Below, piece after piece: positions 1 through 10,541 of a stretch of 64,000 nucleotides of DNA. The position numbers and the translations under genes were made by a program. Under the pieces are notes generated by a model. That model saw only the letters and a program-made list of their open reading frames with translations, was not told the origin of the DNA and made no database searches. This stretch comes from Chelativorans multitrophicus (GTDB lineage: Bacteria > Pseudomonadota > Alphaproteobacteria > Rhizobiales > Rhizobiaceae). Every line of letters starts with the position of its first letter. The first letter of the stretch is position 1. The DNA lies in contig NZ_JAAAPL010000003.1 in assembly GCF_011317445.1 (NCBI RefSeq), forward strand, positions 186,001 through 250,000, read 5' to 3'.

Positions 1-1023
1 GGTGAGGCGCGCCGCGAGGTGGTGGTGATCACCGGCGCATCCGCCGGGGTCGGCCGGGCGGTGGCTCACCGCTTTGCGCGGTCGGGCGCGGCTGTGGCGC
101 TTATCGCGCGGGACCAGGCCGCGCTTGAGGAAACGAAGGCGGAGGTGGAAGCTGAAGGTGGGCATGCCATGGTGCTGCCGCTGGATCTGGCCGATTCCGA
201 TGCCGTCTTCGCCGCCGCTCGTGACATTGAGGAAGAACTTGGACCCATCGATGTCTGGATCAACAACGCGATGGCCACGATCTTTTCGCCTCTCTCCGAG
301 ATAAGGCCGGAGGAGTTCCGTCGCGTTACGGAAACCACTTATCTGGGCTATGTGCATGGAACCATGGCCGCACTCCAGCACATGCGCCGGCGCAACCGCG
401 GTGTGATCGTGCAAGTCGGCTCCGCGCTCTCCTATCGCGGAATTCCCCTGCAATCGGCCTATTGCGGAGCCAAGCACGCCATTCGAGGCTTCACGGACTC
501 GCTGCGTTGCGAACTGATCCACGAAAGAAGCCGGATCAAGCTCACCACGGTGCATCTGCCTGCGGTCAACACACCGCAATTTGATTGGGCGCGCACGCAT
601 CTCGCCAACGAGCCCCGTCCGGTCGCGCCCGTCTTCCAGCCGGAAGTGGCGGCCGAAGCGATCTTCGATGCCTCCCGCAATCCTCGCCGCGAAGTGTGGC
701 TCGGTTCCAGCACGGCTCAGGTTATTCTGGGCAACGCCCTCGCGCCCTGGCTTCTCGACAGATATCTGGCGCGCGTTTGCTATGAAGGGCAGCAGCGGCA
801 GCGGCAATTGCCGCGGGGTCGCGCGGACAACCTGTTTCATCCGGTGCACGAACCGCACAGCACGCACGGATCTTTCGATAAGGAGGCTTCGTCCTCGGCC
901 CTCGCTTTTTCGGAAAACACGTTGAGAATTGCCGCTGCCGTGGCGGGATTGGGAGCGGCGATGATTGTCGGCGTTCTGGCGCGAGGCGCCCTGTCCGCCC
1001 GGTCGTTTCCGCGGAGGCGCTGA
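1..1023 (+). CDS. SDR family oxidoreductase, probably 5'-truncated by window edge
   Basis: Short-chain dehydrogenase/reductase that uses NAD(P)(H) on an unknown substrate. The reading frame is open from base 1. The first candidate start (GTG at 19) lies only two codons before the TGASAGVG dinucleotide-binding loop, so the true start may lie upstream of the window. Counting from the GTG, the NNAMA motif is near residue 82, and the catalytic Ser135, Tyr148 and Lys152 (in YCGAK) are intact. The protein is longer than a classical SDR (about 250 residues). The extra C-terminal part ends in a hydrophobic, Ala/Gly-rich stretch (about 306-325) that could anchor it to the membrane. It is followed by a SRPBCC gene, a zinc alcohol dehydrogenase and a second SDR on the same strand, which suggests a redox or stress cluster. 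The substrate cannot be told from sequence. Confidence 0.85.
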   Translation, partial: GEARREVVVITGASAGVGRAVAHRFARSGAAVALIARDQAALEETKAEVEAEGGHAMVLPLDLADSDAVFAAARDIEEELGPIDVWINNAMATIFSPLSEIRPEEFRRVTETTYLGYVHGTMAALQHMRRRNRGVIVQVGSALSYRGIPLQSAYCGAKHAIRGFTDSLRCELIHERSRIKLTTVHLPAVNTPQFDWARTHLANEPRPVAPVFQPEVAAEAIFDASRNPRREVWLGSSTAQVILGNALAPWLLDRYLARVCYEGQQRQRQLPRGRADNLFHPVHEPHSTHGSFDKEASSSALAFSENTLRIAAAVAGLGAAMIVGVLARGALSARSFPRRR

Positions 1024-1101
1024 CAGCCGGTCTGCTGGAACATTCGGAGCGGGCATGGGTTTGGGCCGCATTGCCTTTGGCCTCACTCGAGGGAGCATCC
1101 G

Positions 1102-1761
1102 ATGCGTCACAGACACCATAATCATGGCACCGGCCGTGCCATAGCAGCCGGAATGCTGGGTGCTGCAGCTGGCGCCGTCGTCCTGATGGCCGCCCGCAGC
1201 ATGATGAGAAACAACTATCCAACAGGCCCCGAGGACTCGCCGCGACACGCCTGGCGACGCGGCGCCAGCAGCCGGTGGCGCGAGGGGGCCGTGGTTGGCA
1301 GAAGCATTACGGTGAACGCGCCGCGAGAGGAGGTTTATTCCCGCTGGCGTGACTTCACGACCTTCCCGAACTTCATGGAAAATGTGGTCTCCGTGACGCC
1401 GCTCGACCAGACACGCTCGCGATGGGTGGTGGAAGGGCCGGCCGGCAGCACGATTGAATTCGAGACAAGGATCACGGAGGATCGGCCCAACGAACTGATC
1501 GCCTGGGAGTCGGACGAGGACGCCGAAGTGCGCAACAGCGGCCGCGTCACGTTCCGTGATGCGCCGGGCGGCCGCGGCACGGAGATTGAGGCGGTCATTG
1601 CCTACGATCCTCCTGGCGGCGCTGTCGGCCGTATGGCGGCGAAACTCTTCCAGAAGGAGCCTGGGATCCAGGCAAAGCGGGAGCTCCGCCGTTTCAAGCA
1701 ACTGATGGAAACGGGCGAGATCGCTACCGCCGCCTCCGGCTCAGCCGCACCCAGCACTTGA
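1102..1761 (+). CDS. SRPBCC family protein (polyketide cyclase/dehydrase-like)
   Basis: A protein of 219 residues with an N-terminal hydrophobic Ala/Gly-rich segment (about 13-32), which is either a membrane anchor or a signal sequence. It is followed by a START/Bet v1-like SRPBCC domain from about residue 65. The run starting VVGRSITVNAPREEVYSRW is the usual first strand and helix of this fold, and the FPNFMENV motif is typical of the 'cyclase/dehydrase' group. The domain binds hydrophobic ligands; no enzymatic residues can be assigned. It lies between an SDR and a zinc alcohol dehydrogenase, 11 bases before the latter, so the three are probably co-transcribed. Confidence 0.8.
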   Translation: MRHRHHNHGTGRAIAAGMLGAAAGAVVLMAARSMMRNNYPTGPEDSPRHAWRRGASSRWREGAVVGRSITVNAPREEVYSRWRDFTTFPNFMENVVSVTPLDQTRSRWVVEGPAGSTIEFETRITEDRPNELIAWESDEDAEVRNSGRVTFRDAPGGRGTEIEAVIAYDPPGGAVGRMAAKLFQKEPGIQAKRELRRFKQLMETGEIATAASGSAAPST

Positions 1762-1772
1762 GGGTGTAGCGA

Positions 1773-2966
1773 ATGCGCGCCCTCGTCTGGCATGGAAAGC
1801 ATGACGTTCGCGTGGAGACAGTTGACGATCCAAAGATCGTCAACCCGCGCGACGCGATCATAAAAATAACCTCGACTGCGATCTGCGGCTCGGATCTTCA
1901 CCTTTACGACGGCGTCATCCCCGCGATCCGTCCGGGGGATATTCTGGGCCACGAATTCATGGGCGAGGTCGTCGAGGTAGGAAAGGGCAATAGCCGGCTA
2001 AGCAAGGGTGACCGCGTCGTCGTTCCTTTTGTGATTGCCTGCGGCAAGTGCTTCTTCTGCCAGAAGCAGCAATATTCAGCCTGCGACAATTCCAATCCCG
2101 CCGAGAAGGCCGATATGTCGGAAATGCTTTACGGCCACCATATGGCCGGCCTGTTCGGCTACTCGCACTTAACGGGCGGCTATGCCGGCGGGCAGGCGGA
2201 GTATGTGCGCGTGCCCTATTCGGACATTGGCCCCATCGTAGTACCCGACGATCTCGATGACGATGAGGTCTTGTTCCTATCGGATATCCTCCCGACGGGA
2301 TGGATGGCGGCGGAAAATTGCGAGATCGAGGAGGGCGACACGGTTGCCGTCTGGGGCTGCGGACCGGTGGGGCTTTTCGCCATTCAAAGCGCGCTTATCA
2401 TGGGCGCGGCGCAGGTTATCGCCATCGATCATTATCCACACCGGCTGGAACTGGCCAGCAGGATCGGCGCAAAGGTAATCAACTATAAGAACAGCCGGGT
2501 GTACGAGGCTCTCATGGACATGACCGGCGGGATAGGGCCGGATGCCGTGATCGATGCGGTGGGCATGGAGAGCCACGGCTTTGCTCCGGACAACCTCTAC
2601 GATTACGCTAAGCAGACGCTGAAATTGGAGACTGACCGCCCGCACGTGCTGCGCCAAGCCATTTATGCCTGCCGCAAGGGCGGGCGCGTCTCGGTCCCCG
2701 GCGTTTATGGAGGCTTCGTCGACAAGTTCCCCGTGGGCGCTTTCATGCAGAAGGGCCTTACGCTCAGAACCGGGCAAACACATGTGCAGAAATACCTGTC
2801 GTCGCTGCTCGATATGATCCGTGAGCGCAAGATCGATACGACCTTTCTCATCAGCCACCGCCTGTCCTTGGAAGCAGGGCCGGAGGGCTACCGGAAATTC
2901 GCCTTTGAGCAGAATGAGACGACCAAGGTGGTTCTGAAGCCGGGATGGGAGAACGCAAATGGCTGA
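1773..2966 (+). CDS. Zinc-dependent alcohol dehydrogenase
   Basis: Medium-chain dehydrogenase of 397 residues, expected to oxidise an alcohol or aldehyde adduct with NAD(P). Catalytic zinc ligands Cys38, His60 and Glu61 (GHEF) are present, as are four structural-zinc cysteines (Cys90, Cys93, Cys96, Cys104). The Rossmann loop GCGPVGL lies near residue 195. The long insert after the structural-zinc loop and the overall length resemble the glutathione-independent formaldehyde-dehydrogenase-like branch, but substrate assignment by similarity is unreliable here. The last codons overlap the next SDR gene by 8 bases, so the two are translationally linked. Confidence 0.88.
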   Translation: MRALVWHGKHDVRVETVDDPKIVNPRDAIIKITSTAICGSDLHLYDGVIPAIRPGDILGHEFMGEVVEVGKGNSRLSKGDRVVVPFVIACGKCFFCQKQQYSACDNSNPAEKADMSEMLYGHHMAGLFGYSHLTGGYAGGQAEYVRVPYSDIGPIVVPDDLDDDEVLFLSDILPTGWMAAENCEIEEGDTVAVWGCGPVGLFAIQSALIMGAAQVIAIDHYPHRLELASRIGAKVINYKNSRVYEALMDMTGGIGPDAVIDAVGMESHGFAPDNLYDYAKQTLKLETDRPHVLRQAIYACRKGGRVSVPGVYGGFVDKFPVGAFMQKGLTLRTGQTHVQKYLSSLLDMIRERKIDTTFLISHRLSLEAGPEGYRKFAFEQNETTKVVLKPGWENANG

Positions 2967-3744
2967 TAAGGCAGGGCTGGCCGTGATTACCGGCGCATCC
3001 ACCGGTATTGGTTACGAACTGGCGAAATGTTGCGCGGCGGCAGGTTACGACATGGTGGTGGCCGCCGACGAGCCAGAGATCGCCCGCGCAGCGGAGGAGT
3101 TCCGCGCTATGGGCGTCAATGCGGAGCCGGTGGAAGCGGATCTTGCCACGGCGGAAGGCGTGGAAAAGCTTTACGTGGCGCTCTCCGGACGCCCGGTGGA
3201 ATTGCTCTTCGCCAATGCCGGCAGGGGCTTGGGTCACGCTTTTCTCGACCAGGAGGTGGCCGAGATCAGGCACGTGATCGATACCAACATCACCGGAACC
3301 ATTCTTCTGGTGCATCGAATAGGCCGTGATATGCGGCTCAGGAATCGCGGGCGCATCCTCTTCACGGGTTCGATCGCCGGTTTCATGCCGGGCAGCTATC
3401 AGGCGGTCTACAACGCCACAAAGGCTTTCGTAGACAGTTTTTCCTGGGCGCTTCGCAACGAGCTCAAGGATACGGACATCACCGTCACCTGCCTCATGCC
3501 CGGCCCGACCGATACCGAGTTCTTCGAGCGGGCCGAAATGACGGACACAAAGGTCGGCTCGGAGAAAAAGATGAATCCCGCCAAGGTCGCGCGCATCGGG
3601 TTTGAGGCCATGATGAAGGGCGAGGCCGGTGTCGTAGCCGGCTTCTCAAACAAGATTCAGGCGGCCATGGCACACCTGATGCCTGCCGGGCTACTCGCCG
3701 AGCAGCACCGGAAAATGGCGCAGCCGGGGACCGGGGAAACGTAA
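2959..3744 (+). CDS. SDR family oxidoreductase
   Basis: Classical short-chain dehydrogenase of 261 residues. It has the cofactor loop TGASTGIG (11-18), the NAG motif near 86-88, and catalytic Ser138, Tyr151 and Lys155 (YNATK). The Asp-Glu after the second strand suggests a preference for NAD over NADP, though this is only an indication. It starts inside the end of the zinc alcohol dehydrogenase gene, so both enzymes probably act in the same conversion. Substrate unknown. Confidence 0.88.
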   Translation: MADKAGLAVITGASTGIGYELAKCCAAAGYDMVVAADEPEIARAAEEFRAMGVNAEPVEADLATAEGVEKLYVALSGRPVELLFANAGRGLGHAFLDQEVAEIRHVIDTNITGTILLVHRIGRDMRLRNRGRILFTGSIAGFMPGSYQAVYNATKAFVDSFSWALRNELKDTDITVTCLMPGPTDTEFFERAEMTDTKVGSEKKMNPAKVARIGFEAMMKGEAGVVAGFSNKIQAAMAHLMPAGLLAEQHRKMAQPGTGET

Positions 3745-3860
3745 AGCCAGAGCGCTTCTCCCTGACGGCGGCCGTGGCCATCGCGGTCCTTCGGCGTGCA
3801 TCCTGGCTCGACGCATTTGCGCGGTCAGGGTTGAATCGCTTATCGAACGAGCAGTACCGC

Positions 3861-4739
3861 TCAGGCCGCGAATCTCTGGGCTTCAGCGCCATAATAGGCG
3901 ATATAGCGCTCCGAAATTGCCTCAACGGGCAACACCACCAAAACGTCCGTCGTGCGGAAATCCCTGTCGATGACACAGCCATCGCCGAACTTCGCTCCAA
4001 GCCGCAGATATCCTTTGATCAGCGGGGGCATGGCGCTGAGAGCAGCCTTTGCGTCGATCGCTTCGAGCGGCATCATGTCCATCGAGACATAGCGTTCGGT
4101 CTTTGCCCGGACAGACCACATTCCATCCGCCTGGCAGAAATGAGCGAGGAAGGAAAGCGCTTCCGCATGCGCGGCCGGAACAGTGCCATGGAACGAGGCG
4201 CACCCGGTCATTACGTTTATGCCCTTGCGGCGGCAGTAGGCCCAGATCCCCTGCCACAGAAGTTCGATGGTCCGTTTGGAGCGATACGACGGCAAAACAC
4301 AGGAGCGCCCCAGTTCAAGAAAACGGCGGTCTGGATGCTGTGCGATGAGTTTTGAAAGCTCAAACTCGTCTTCGGAATAGAAGCCGCCCGCCGCGAGCGC
4401 CTGCTCCTGCGGAAGGAGCCGGTAAGTACCGACGATTCGGTCGTGCTCGGCGCCAGGCAGAGACGTGTCGACCACCAGCAAGTGGTCGCAAAGGGCATCG
4501 AATCGATCCGCATCCCGTTCCTCATGTGCCTGAGAAGGGGATATGGCGCCCATCTCCTGGTAGAAGACGCGGAAGCGAATCGCCTGCGCCGCAGCAATCT
4601 CATCCGAATCACGCGCCAGGCGAACTTCGAGAGAACCAATCCTCCCAAGGACGGAATCATCGGAAAGTGCAGCGTTTAGAAGCGCTGCGCTATCGGCGCA
4701 ATCGCGACTGACGGTCGATTTCAGCGTCAGGCTGTGCAC
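3861..4739 (-). CDS. olsB: L-ornithine N(alpha)-acyltransferase, OlsB-like (GNAT fold)
   Basis: Transfers a 3-hydroxyacyl chain from acyl-ACP to ornithine, the first step in making ornithine lipids, which are phosphate-free membrane lipids common in rhizobia. The frame is open back to 5042, but the GTG at 4739 is preferred: it has an AAGGAG-type site nine bases upstream and gives 292 residues, close to rhizobial OlsB (about 296). Family marks include AIRFRVFYQEMGA near the start, the LGRSCV strand and GCASFHG. The OlsA partner is not adjacent. A general hemolysin-like acyltransferase is the alternative reading. Confidence 0.8.
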   Translation of the reverse strand: MHSLTLKSTVSRDCADSAALLNAALSDDSVLGRIGSLEVRLARDSDEIAAAQAIRFRVFYQEMGAISPSQAHEERDADRFDALCDHLLVVDTSLPGAEHDRIVGTYRLLPQEQALAAGGFYSEDEFELSKLIAQHPDRRFLELGRSCVLPSYRSKRTIELLWQGIWAYCRRKGINVMTGCASFHGTVPAAHAEALSFLAHFCQADGMWSVRAKTERYVSMDMMPLEAIDAKAALSAMPPLIKGYLRLGAKFGDGCVIDRDFRTTDVLVVLPVEAISERYIAYYGAEAQRFAA

Positions 4740-4842
4740 GGCTGAGGTCTCCTTCACGGCGCGACGATTGGCAATTACAGATAGGCTGCAACAGAACGAT
4801 GACAGGAAACTGGCCGGCTTACAATCTCCCAGTAAACAGTGT

Positions 4843-7077
4843 TCACGCTGGAGTGTGGACTTCGAGAGCCGAGAGAAGACGGCCGGGCTCAAGCGGCTTG
4901 GTGATAAAGCCAGTCGCACCCTGGGCAAGAGCGTTCTGGCGCGTCTTCTCCTGTCCGTCTGCCGAAAGCACCAGGATCGGGATTGGGGCAAGACCCGTAT
5001 CCTCCTCATAGCGGCGGATTTGAATAATGGCATCCAGGCCATCCATAATCGGCATATGAAGGTCCATCAGCACGATGTCGAAGTCGCGGGCGGGATGCGT
5101 GAGGACGTCCACGGCCGCACGGCCATTGGAAACCACTGCAACGGAGTGCCCCGCCTTGCTCAGCGTGGCGCGCGCCAGCATAGCATTGATCTCATTGTCT
5201 TCTGCCAACAGTACCTTGAGACCGCGGCCGTCATTCGTAGCCTTGGTGCGCGCCGTCGCTTCACCGATGGGCGCCACATTCTCCGCGGTCTGTGGGTTGA
5301 GCAGCAAGCGCAGAAGAGTGCGGTCGCGGGCGGGACGGGCGATAAAGGCATTATAGCCGTTCGTGCGGAATTTGTTCAGGCGGCCGCGATCGGTCGGCGC
5401 GATCAAGGTAAGAGCCTGGTGGACGCGAAGGCCGTTTCGGCACAGCCGCCGCAGAAGATCGCCGTTATCGTTTTCGAGTGAGGCGTCGATGATCACCGCA
5501 TCGAAGCCGGACTTGCGTCGGCGCAAAAGCGACAAAGCGCTTTTCTCGCCTTCGAACACGCGTGCCTTTCCTCCATGGGCCCGCACGGTCATGGCAAGCG
5601 CCTCGCCTTCCACGGCATGCGGTGTGAGGATGGCGACATCGAACCCCTTGAGAGCCAGGGATGTTTCGGCTGCCGAGCCTTCGGCACCCACGAGCGGTAT
5701 ATACACGGTGAACGTCGCGCCCTCGCCGGGAGCACTATCGACCGTGACCGTGCCTTCCATGGCGTCGATCAGGCGTCTCGTGATCGCAAGCCCCAGGCCA
5801 GCGCCGCCATGTTTGCGGGTGGAGCTTGTATCTGCCTGTTCGAATTCCTGGAAAATGCGCGATAGGCTGTCCTTTTCGATTCCCGGCCCCGTGTCGTCCA
5901 CCCGGAAGGCAAGCTTCGGCGCACCGTCATGGATCGTGGTCGTTACGGTCATCAGGACTCCGCCCTCGTCCGTGAATTTGATGGCGTTGCCAAGAAGGTT
6001 GAGCAGGATCTGACGTAGCCTGCCGGGGTCAGCCAGGATAGTATCGGGCACCGTAGGCGCTATATGGCAGCCGAGGCCGATCTTCTTGGTGAAAGCCCGT
6101 ACCGCCATGAGTTCAATGACGCTTTCGATCAGCTCGCGCGCGGCCATGCGCTGGGGCTCCAGCTCGAGCCGGCCGGCTTCGATCTTGGAATAATCGAGAA
6201 GGTCCTCGATAAGCGCCAGAAGTGCGCTGGCTGAGGTCGAGATCGCCGCCACATAGGTGCGTTGCTCGGACGAAAGCCTGGTATCGGACAAAAGCGTAGC
6301 CATGCCGATTATGCCGTTCATGGGCGTGCGGATTTCATGGCTGACGGTCGCAAGAAAGCGCGATTTGGCGATGCTGGCCTGCTCAGCGCGTTCCCGCGCG
6401 TTGACGAGAGCGGTTTCGGCGCGTTTCCGGGCGGTGATGTCCCGCGCGATGGCCCAGTGCGAAACCGAGCTGCTTTCCCCTTCGCGGCGCGAAATCTCGG
6501 TCCAGGAGAACCAGCGTAGTCCGTTTCTCGTGTGAATTGCGACGTCCGTCGAACTCAACCGCTCCTCTTCAGGGAAAATGCCAGCTGATGGCGGGGTAAT
6601 ATCTACGCCGAGTTGATGGAGCGTCTTTCCGAACAGGTCTTGGGGTTCGCATTCCATCAGCTCACCGAATATTCGGTTCGCATAGAGGATGCGCCCCTCA
6701 CCATCCCGATTGATCACAAGGTCGCCAAGCGTTTCCAGCAATCCGTAGAAGCGTTGTTCGGCCTCCTGCATTTGGGAGACGCGATCCGCGAGCTCCTCGA
6801 TATGCTGTTCAGCGGGGGTCTGCTCATGCGGATGTTCTTCCGGCTTTTTCTCTGAAGGGAGGGCAATCGCCGCCGCCACCGCAGCGGCGCCGGCGAATAC
6901 GAGCAGAAACGGAATCAGAGGGGCCGCTTTGGTCAGAAAGGCTGCGCCCGCGATCAGCAGATCAGCAAAGCCGAACGCAACGAGGATAGTGCCGCCGCGT
7001 GAGCTGAATCCACGGCCCGGCTGAGCAATTTCATCCCACAGCCACTTCCAAATTTGTTTGATATTGGCCAAGCCCAT
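4843..7077 (-). CDS. Hybrid sensor histidine kinase with PAS and two receiver-like domains
   Basis: Membrane-bound two-component sensor of 744 residues. Two hydrophobic segments (about 29-49 and 52-73) are followed by a coiled linker, a PAS domain (about 105-218) and a HisKA helix with phospho-acceptor His247 in [10 protein letters not shown]. The HATPase domain has N364, DTGPGI (395-400) and GGAGLGL (424-430). A degenerate receiver-like segment (about 478-590) comes next. A complete C-terminal receiver follows with Asp627, phospho-acceptor Asp672, Ser705 and Lys727. There is no periplasmic sensor domain between the two membrane helices, so sensing is probably by the PAS domain or within the membrane. 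It is followed on the same strand by olsB, 103 bases away. No partner regulator is next to it. Confidence 0.88.
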   Translation of the reverse strand: MGLANIKQIWKWLWDEIAQPGRGFSSRGGTILVAFGFADLLIAGAAFLTKAAPLIPFLLVFAGAAAVAAAIALPSEKKPEEHPHEQTPAEQHIEELADRVSQMQEAEQRFYGLLETLGDLVINRDGEGRILYANRIFGELMECEPQDLFGKTLHQLGVDITPPSAGIFPEEERLSSTDVAIHTRNGLRWFSWTEISRREGESSSVSHWAIARDITARKRAETALVNARERAEQASIAKSRFLATVSHEIRTPMNGIIGMATLLSDTRLSSEQRTYVAAISTSASALLALIEDLLDYSKIEAGRLELEPQRMAARELIESVIELMAVRAFTKKIGLGCHIAPTVPDTILADPGRLRQILLNLLGNAIKFTDEGGVLMTVTTTIHDGAPKLAFRVDDTGPGIEKDSLSRIFQEFEQADTSSTRKHGGAGLGLAITRRLIDAMEGTVTVDSAPGEGATFTVYIPLVGAEGSAAETSLALKGFDVAILTPHAVEGEALAMTVRAHGGKARVFEGEKSALSLLRRRKSGFDAVIIDASLENDNGDLLRRLCRNGLRVHQALTLIAPTDRGRLNKFRTNGYNAFIARPARDRTLLRLLLNPQTAENVAPIGEATARTKATNDGRGLKVLLAEDNEINAMLARATLSKAGHSVAVVSNGRAAVDVLTHPARDFDIVLMDLHMPIMDGLDAIIQIRRYEEDTGLAPIPILVLSADGQEKTRQNALAQGATGFITKPLEPGRLLSALEVHTPA

Positions 7078-7144
7078 GCCGATACAAATAGATCGGGCAG
7101 CACTTCTGGGAAATTGCGGGCGACGGCCTTTTCCTTTTTTTGCT

Positions 7145-8134
7145 TTACATTTGGATAACCAGCCGCCCGCGCACGCGCCCGGCGACGATTTCTTCGCCGG
7201 CCTTGATGACGTCGCTGAAGGGGATCGAAGCGGAAAGCTTCGACATTTTTTCGCGATTGAGCTCCAGAGAGAGGCGTCGCCACGCTTCCAGTCTCAACGC
7301 TTTGGGGGCCATCACCGAATCAATGCCAAGGAGAGAGACCCCACGGAGAATAAGGGGAGCGACGGTGGCCGGCAGATCCATCCCCTGTGCAAGGCCGCAC
7401 GCGGCCACAGCGCCTCCGTAGCAGGTCATGGACAGCACGTTTGCAAGCGTGTGGCTGCCAACTGCATCAATGCCGCCGGCCCAACGCTCTTTGCCGAGAG
7501 GGCGGGCAGGGCCCGAAAGCTCCTCCCGCGGGATAATTTCGCGGGCACCAAGCTCCCTAAGATAACCCTCTTCCGACAGGCGGCCCGTTGAGGCGACCAC
7601 CTCGTAGCCAAGCTCTGCAAGGAGCGAAATGGCGACTGAACCGACACCGCCGCTTGCTCCCGTAACAATCACCGGGCCTCGATCGGGAGAAATTCCGTGG
7701 CGCTCCAGCGCCATCACGCAGAGCATGGCGGTATAACCAGCCGTTCCGATCGTCATCGCATCCCGTGGCGACATATCGGGGGGAAGCGGCACCAGCCAGT
7801 CTCCGCTCACGCGCGCACGTCCGGAATAGGCGCCGTAGTGTGTCTCGCCCACGCCCCAGCCATTGAGGATAACCTTGTCGCCTTCCTTCCAGCCGGGATG
7901 ACTGGAGCGCGTGACCGTGCCGGCAAAGTCCACGCCGGGAATCATGGGAAAGCGGCGCACGACCGGCGCTTTGCCGGTGATTGCCAGCCCGTCCTTGTAA
8001 TTCACAGTGCTCGCTTCGACAGCTACCGTGACGTCGCCTTCCATAAGCTCGTCTTCGCTCAATTCGACGAAGTCGACAGACTGCCTCTTTTCCTCGTCAC
8101 GGGTAATAAGAACGGCTTCGAAGCGATTGCTCAT
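7145..8134 (-). CDS. MDR-family quinone/acrylyl-CoA reductase (AcuI/YhdH type)
   Basis: NADPH-dependent medium-chain reductase without zinc ligands, 329 residues. The N-terminal part ([23 protein letters not shown]) and the cofactor loop [12 protein letters not shown] near residue 150 are typical of the YhdH/AcuI group, which reduces acrylyl-CoA or related enoyl compounds. It starts with ATG behind a TGGAGC ribosome site. The protein is close to the usual length (about 325). The reaction in this organism is inferred from the family only. Confidence 0.85.
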   Translation of the reverse strand: MSNRFEAVLITRDEEKRQSVDFVELSEDELMEGDVTVAVEASTVNYKDGLAITGKAPVVRRFPMIPGVDFAGTVTRSSHPGWKEGDKVILNGWGVGETHYGAYSGRARVSGDWLVPLPPDMSPRDAMTIGTAGYTAMLCVMALERHGISPDRGPVIVTGASGGVGSVAISLLAELGYEVVASTGRLSEEGYLRELGAREIIPREELSGPARPLGKERWAGGIDAVGSHTLANVLSMTCYGGAVAACGLAQGMDLPATVAPLILRGVSLLGIDSVMAPKALRLEAWRRLSLELNREKMSKLSASIPFSDVIKAGEEIVAGRVRGRLVIQM

Positions 8135-8197
8135 GGCGATGCTCCAGATCGAGCCACCTAAACTGCGTCACAGGAGCTTTTCGGTCAATGGAGTCAC

Positions 8198-8680
8198 TCA
8201 GGAGCCCTGCCGCTGGCGGCGAAGATTCAGCACTTCCTCCAGAACGACGAGCAGTGCGCCAACGGTGATGAAGGCGTCGGCCAAGTTGAAGATGGCGAAG
8301 GACCATACGGGTGTATGGAAATAGATATAATCCACCACATATCCGCGCGTGGCGCGGTCGATGAGGTTTCCGACAGCCCCGCCCAGGATCAGAGCGAACC
8401 CCAACCGGGCGAACAGGTGGTTCGAATCGGTACGGAACGCGAGCACTGCAATGAAAATGATCACGCCGAGCACGAGCAGGCTCAGCCAAAAGCCCCCAAC
8501 TCCTGAAAGAAAGGAGAACGCAATGCCCGTGTTTTGAGAATGGAGGAGTGCGAGAAAAGGAAGGATGTCAACTTGGTGATGAAGCGGCAGCCGCTCCTCC
8601 ACCAGGAATTTGATGATCTGGTCGAGCAAGATGGCGGCGGAAATGACTGCGGCATAGGGCGCGATCGAGCGCGATTTCAT
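8198..8680 (-). CDS. lspA: Lipoprotein signal peptidase II
   Basis: Inner-membrane aspartyl protease that removes the signal peptide of diacylated prolipoproteins. Its 160 residues contain four hydrophobic segments and both catalytic aspartates: Asp117 in the block after GNLIDR and Asp135 in FNLADAF. The ATG overlaps the stop of the upstream RNA methyltransferase gene by four bases (ATGA), so the two are translationally coupled. Length and motifs are normal for the family. Confidence 0.96.
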   Translation of the reverse strand: MKSRSIAPYAAVISAAILLDQIIKFLVEERLPLHHQVDILPFLALLHSQNTGIAFSFLSGVGGFWLSLLVLGVIIFIAVLAFRTDSNHLFARLGFALILGGAVGNLIDRATRGYVVDYIYFHTPVWSFAIFNLADAFITVGALLVVLEEVLNLRRQRQGS

Positions 8681-9537
8681 GAAGGAGTTCCGTGACTGGC
8701 TGGTAAGGCGGTCCGGCGGATCTCATAGAGCATGACGCCGGTTGCGACCGCCAGGTTGAGGGAATCGGCCCGCCCGGCCTGCGGAATGCGCACAAGGCGG
8801 TCGCAGGCTTCCGCCAGCTTATCCGGCAAACCCTGCTGTTCATTTCCCATGAGGAGAAGAACGGGGCCGCCGGAATAATCCACATTGCGGTAATCCACGG
8901 ACCCTTTGAGATGGGTCCCGACCATGAGACCGGCGAAATGCTCCCGCCAGGCTAGAAAAGCGGCCTCATCGGCGCGTGCGAGCGGCACTGAGAAAACAGA
9001 GCCCATGGTTGCCCTTACGGTTTCCACGGAAAACGGGTCGGTACATTCACCAACAAGAATCACGCCCCGCGCGCCTACTGCGTCCACGGTGCGGATTATG
9101 GTGCCAAGATTGCCGGGGTCGCGCACGCGGTCCAGCGCAACCCAGAGATCCTCGCCTTTTGGCGTGACTTCCTTCAGCGGAAGCCAGCGCTGCTCGAAAA
9201 CGCCCACCACCATCTGCGGATTGTCGCGCCGGGTAATGGCGGAAAGCACCTTTTCGCTGACCTCAAGCACGAGCCCACCGGCAGCCACGGTTCTTGCCGC
9301 GGCCTTCTCCACGGCAGCGTTGCCGCGTCCGGCCTTGGCATAGATCAGCGTACGAATCGCCCAGCCGGAATCGAGCGCATCGAGCACCAGCTTCAGGCCT
9401 TCGGCCATAAAGGCCCGCTCGCGGTCGCGAAACTTCTTGAGCGTGAGCGCTTTGATGTCCTTTACCAGCGGGTTGGAGAGGCTCGTCACCTCCTTTACCT
9501 GGCCCGGCGGGCGTGTTCCCCTCTCCCGGCCGCTCAT
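8677..9537 (-). CDS. TrmH/SpoU-family RNA methyltransferase
   Basis: SAM-dependent 2'-O-ribose RNA methyltransferase of the SPOUT (knotted) class, 286 residues. An N-terminal substrate-binding domain (about 15-110) is followed by the catalytic domain with motif 1 NLGTIIRT (143-150), motif 2 MGNEQQGLP and motif 3 LNLAVATGVMLYE near the C-terminus. The RNA target (rRNA or tRNA position) cannot be assigned. It sits between a second RNA methyltransferase and lspA with four-base overlaps on both sides, so the three form one transcription unit. Confidence 0.9.
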   Translation of the reverse strand: MSGRERGTRPPGQVKEVTSLSNPLVKDIKALTLKKFRDRERAFMAEGLKLVLDALDSGWAIRTLIYAKAGRGNAAVEKAAARTVAAGGLVLEVSEKVLSAITRRDNPQMVVGVFEQRWLPLKEVTPKGEDLWVALDRVRDPGNLGTIIRTVDAVGARGVILVGECTDPFSVETVRATMGSVFSVPLARADEAAFLAWREHFAGLMVGTHLKGSVDYRNVDYSGGPVLLLMGNEQQGLPDKLAEACDRLVRIPQAGRADSLNLAVATGVMLYEIRRTALPASHGTPS

Positions 9538-10541
9538 CGCGCCACCCAGCGGGAAAAGAGAGAGGTGGAAAGGGCTCGCCCGGCTGACTTTTCGCGGATG
9601 ACGAGTTCGCCCGATTCAACGCGCCCGCCCATCCCGGCGAACGCATCGCGCATCAGCGTATGGATGGAAAAGAAGGAAGACCGGATGGAATAGGCCGTGA
9701 GCACCACCGCGAGCGGCTTTGGTGAAAGGATTTCACGGCAGGTCTCCACCAGTTCCGGCAGGTCCTCGAACAATTGCCAGACCTCGCCTTTTGGGCCGCG
9801 GCCATAGGCGGGGGGATCAAGCAGTATGACGTCGTAGCCATTGCCGCGCCGCGCCTCGCGCTCGGCGAATTTCATCGCATCCTCGACAATCCAGCGGATC
9901 GGGCGGTCGGAAAGCCCCGCCATTTCCTGGTTCTCCCGGGCCCAGCCGATCGCCTTCTTGGAAGCGTCCACATGCGTCACCTGCGCGCCGGCCTCGGCGG
10001 CGACAAGCGAGGCCAGCCCCGTATAGCCGAAGAGATTGAGCACCTTGATGGAGCGCCGTGCTCCTTCGATAAGGCCCCGCATGTGCTCCCAATGGGTGGC
10101 CTGCTCGGGAAATACGCCGACATGCCGAAAGGACGTGAAACGGCCGAGATAGGCAATCCCGTCGTGACGCATGGGCCAAGTCTCGCCAAGGGGGATGCGC
10201 GGAAAGCGCCAGCGGCCTAGGCCCTCTTCATCCGTATCACCGGTAAAGATCGCATCTGCTTTCTCCCACTCCGCTTCCTCCCAGGCAGGTTGCCATATTG
10301 CCTGGCCCTCCGGACGGATGATGCGATAGGGACCATATTGCTCGAGTTTCCGGCCGTTTCCGGAGTCCAGCAGCGCGTAATTTTCGTTCGGCAAAACCTC
10401 AAGGATCACCGGCAGGCGCTCGTCGGGCAGTGAGCCCGTCCGGCGGGCCGAGGGCCGGAGAGCCTTTGCCGGCTCCTGCCTCTCCCGGCCTTCATTGCGC
10501 GGCTGGTACCGTCGGTTCTTCTCCCGTGAAGGCTTCAACAA
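9534..10541 (-). CDS. Class I SAM-dependent rRNA methyltransferase (RlmI-like)
   Basis: Rossmann-fold methyltransferase of 335 residues. The SAM-binding motif I is VLNLFGYTG (about 167-175), an acidic strand end is at HVDASKKA, and motif IV DPPAYGRGP (242-250) matches the 23S rRNA (cytosine-C5) methyltransferase group. The basic N-terminal ~37 residues have low-complexity character, so translation may begin further inside, but no better-supported start is evident. It overlaps the following TrmH-type gene by four bases, which links two RNA-modification enzymes with lspA. Confidence 0.85.
   Translation of the reverse strand: MLKPSREKNRRYQPRNEGRERQEPAKALRPSARRTGSLPDERLPVILEVLPNENYALLDSGNGRKLEQYGPYRIIRPEGQAIWQPAWEEAEWEKADAIFTGDTDEEGLGRWRFPRIPLGETWPMRHDGIAYLGRFTSFRHVGVFPEQATHWEHMRGLIEGARRSIKVLNLFGYTGLASLVAAEAGAQVTHVDASKKAIGWARENQEMAGLSDRPIRWIVEDAMKFAEREARRGNGYDVILLDPPAYGRGPKGEVWQLFEDLPELVETCREILSPKPLAVVLTAYSIRSSFFSIHTLMRDAFAGMGGRVESGELVIREKSAGRALSTSLFSRWVAR

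Noticed and set aside
722-1222. 166-codon minus-strand frame opposite the first SDR
   Set aside because: It is a shadow of the high-GC codons of the SDR and SRPBCC genes, with low-complexity Arg/Ala-rich sequence.
4740-5042. N-terminal extension of the OlsB frame to 5042
   Set aside because: The extra 101 codons overlap the kinase gene, show no family sequence, and the GTG at 4739 has a good ribosome site.
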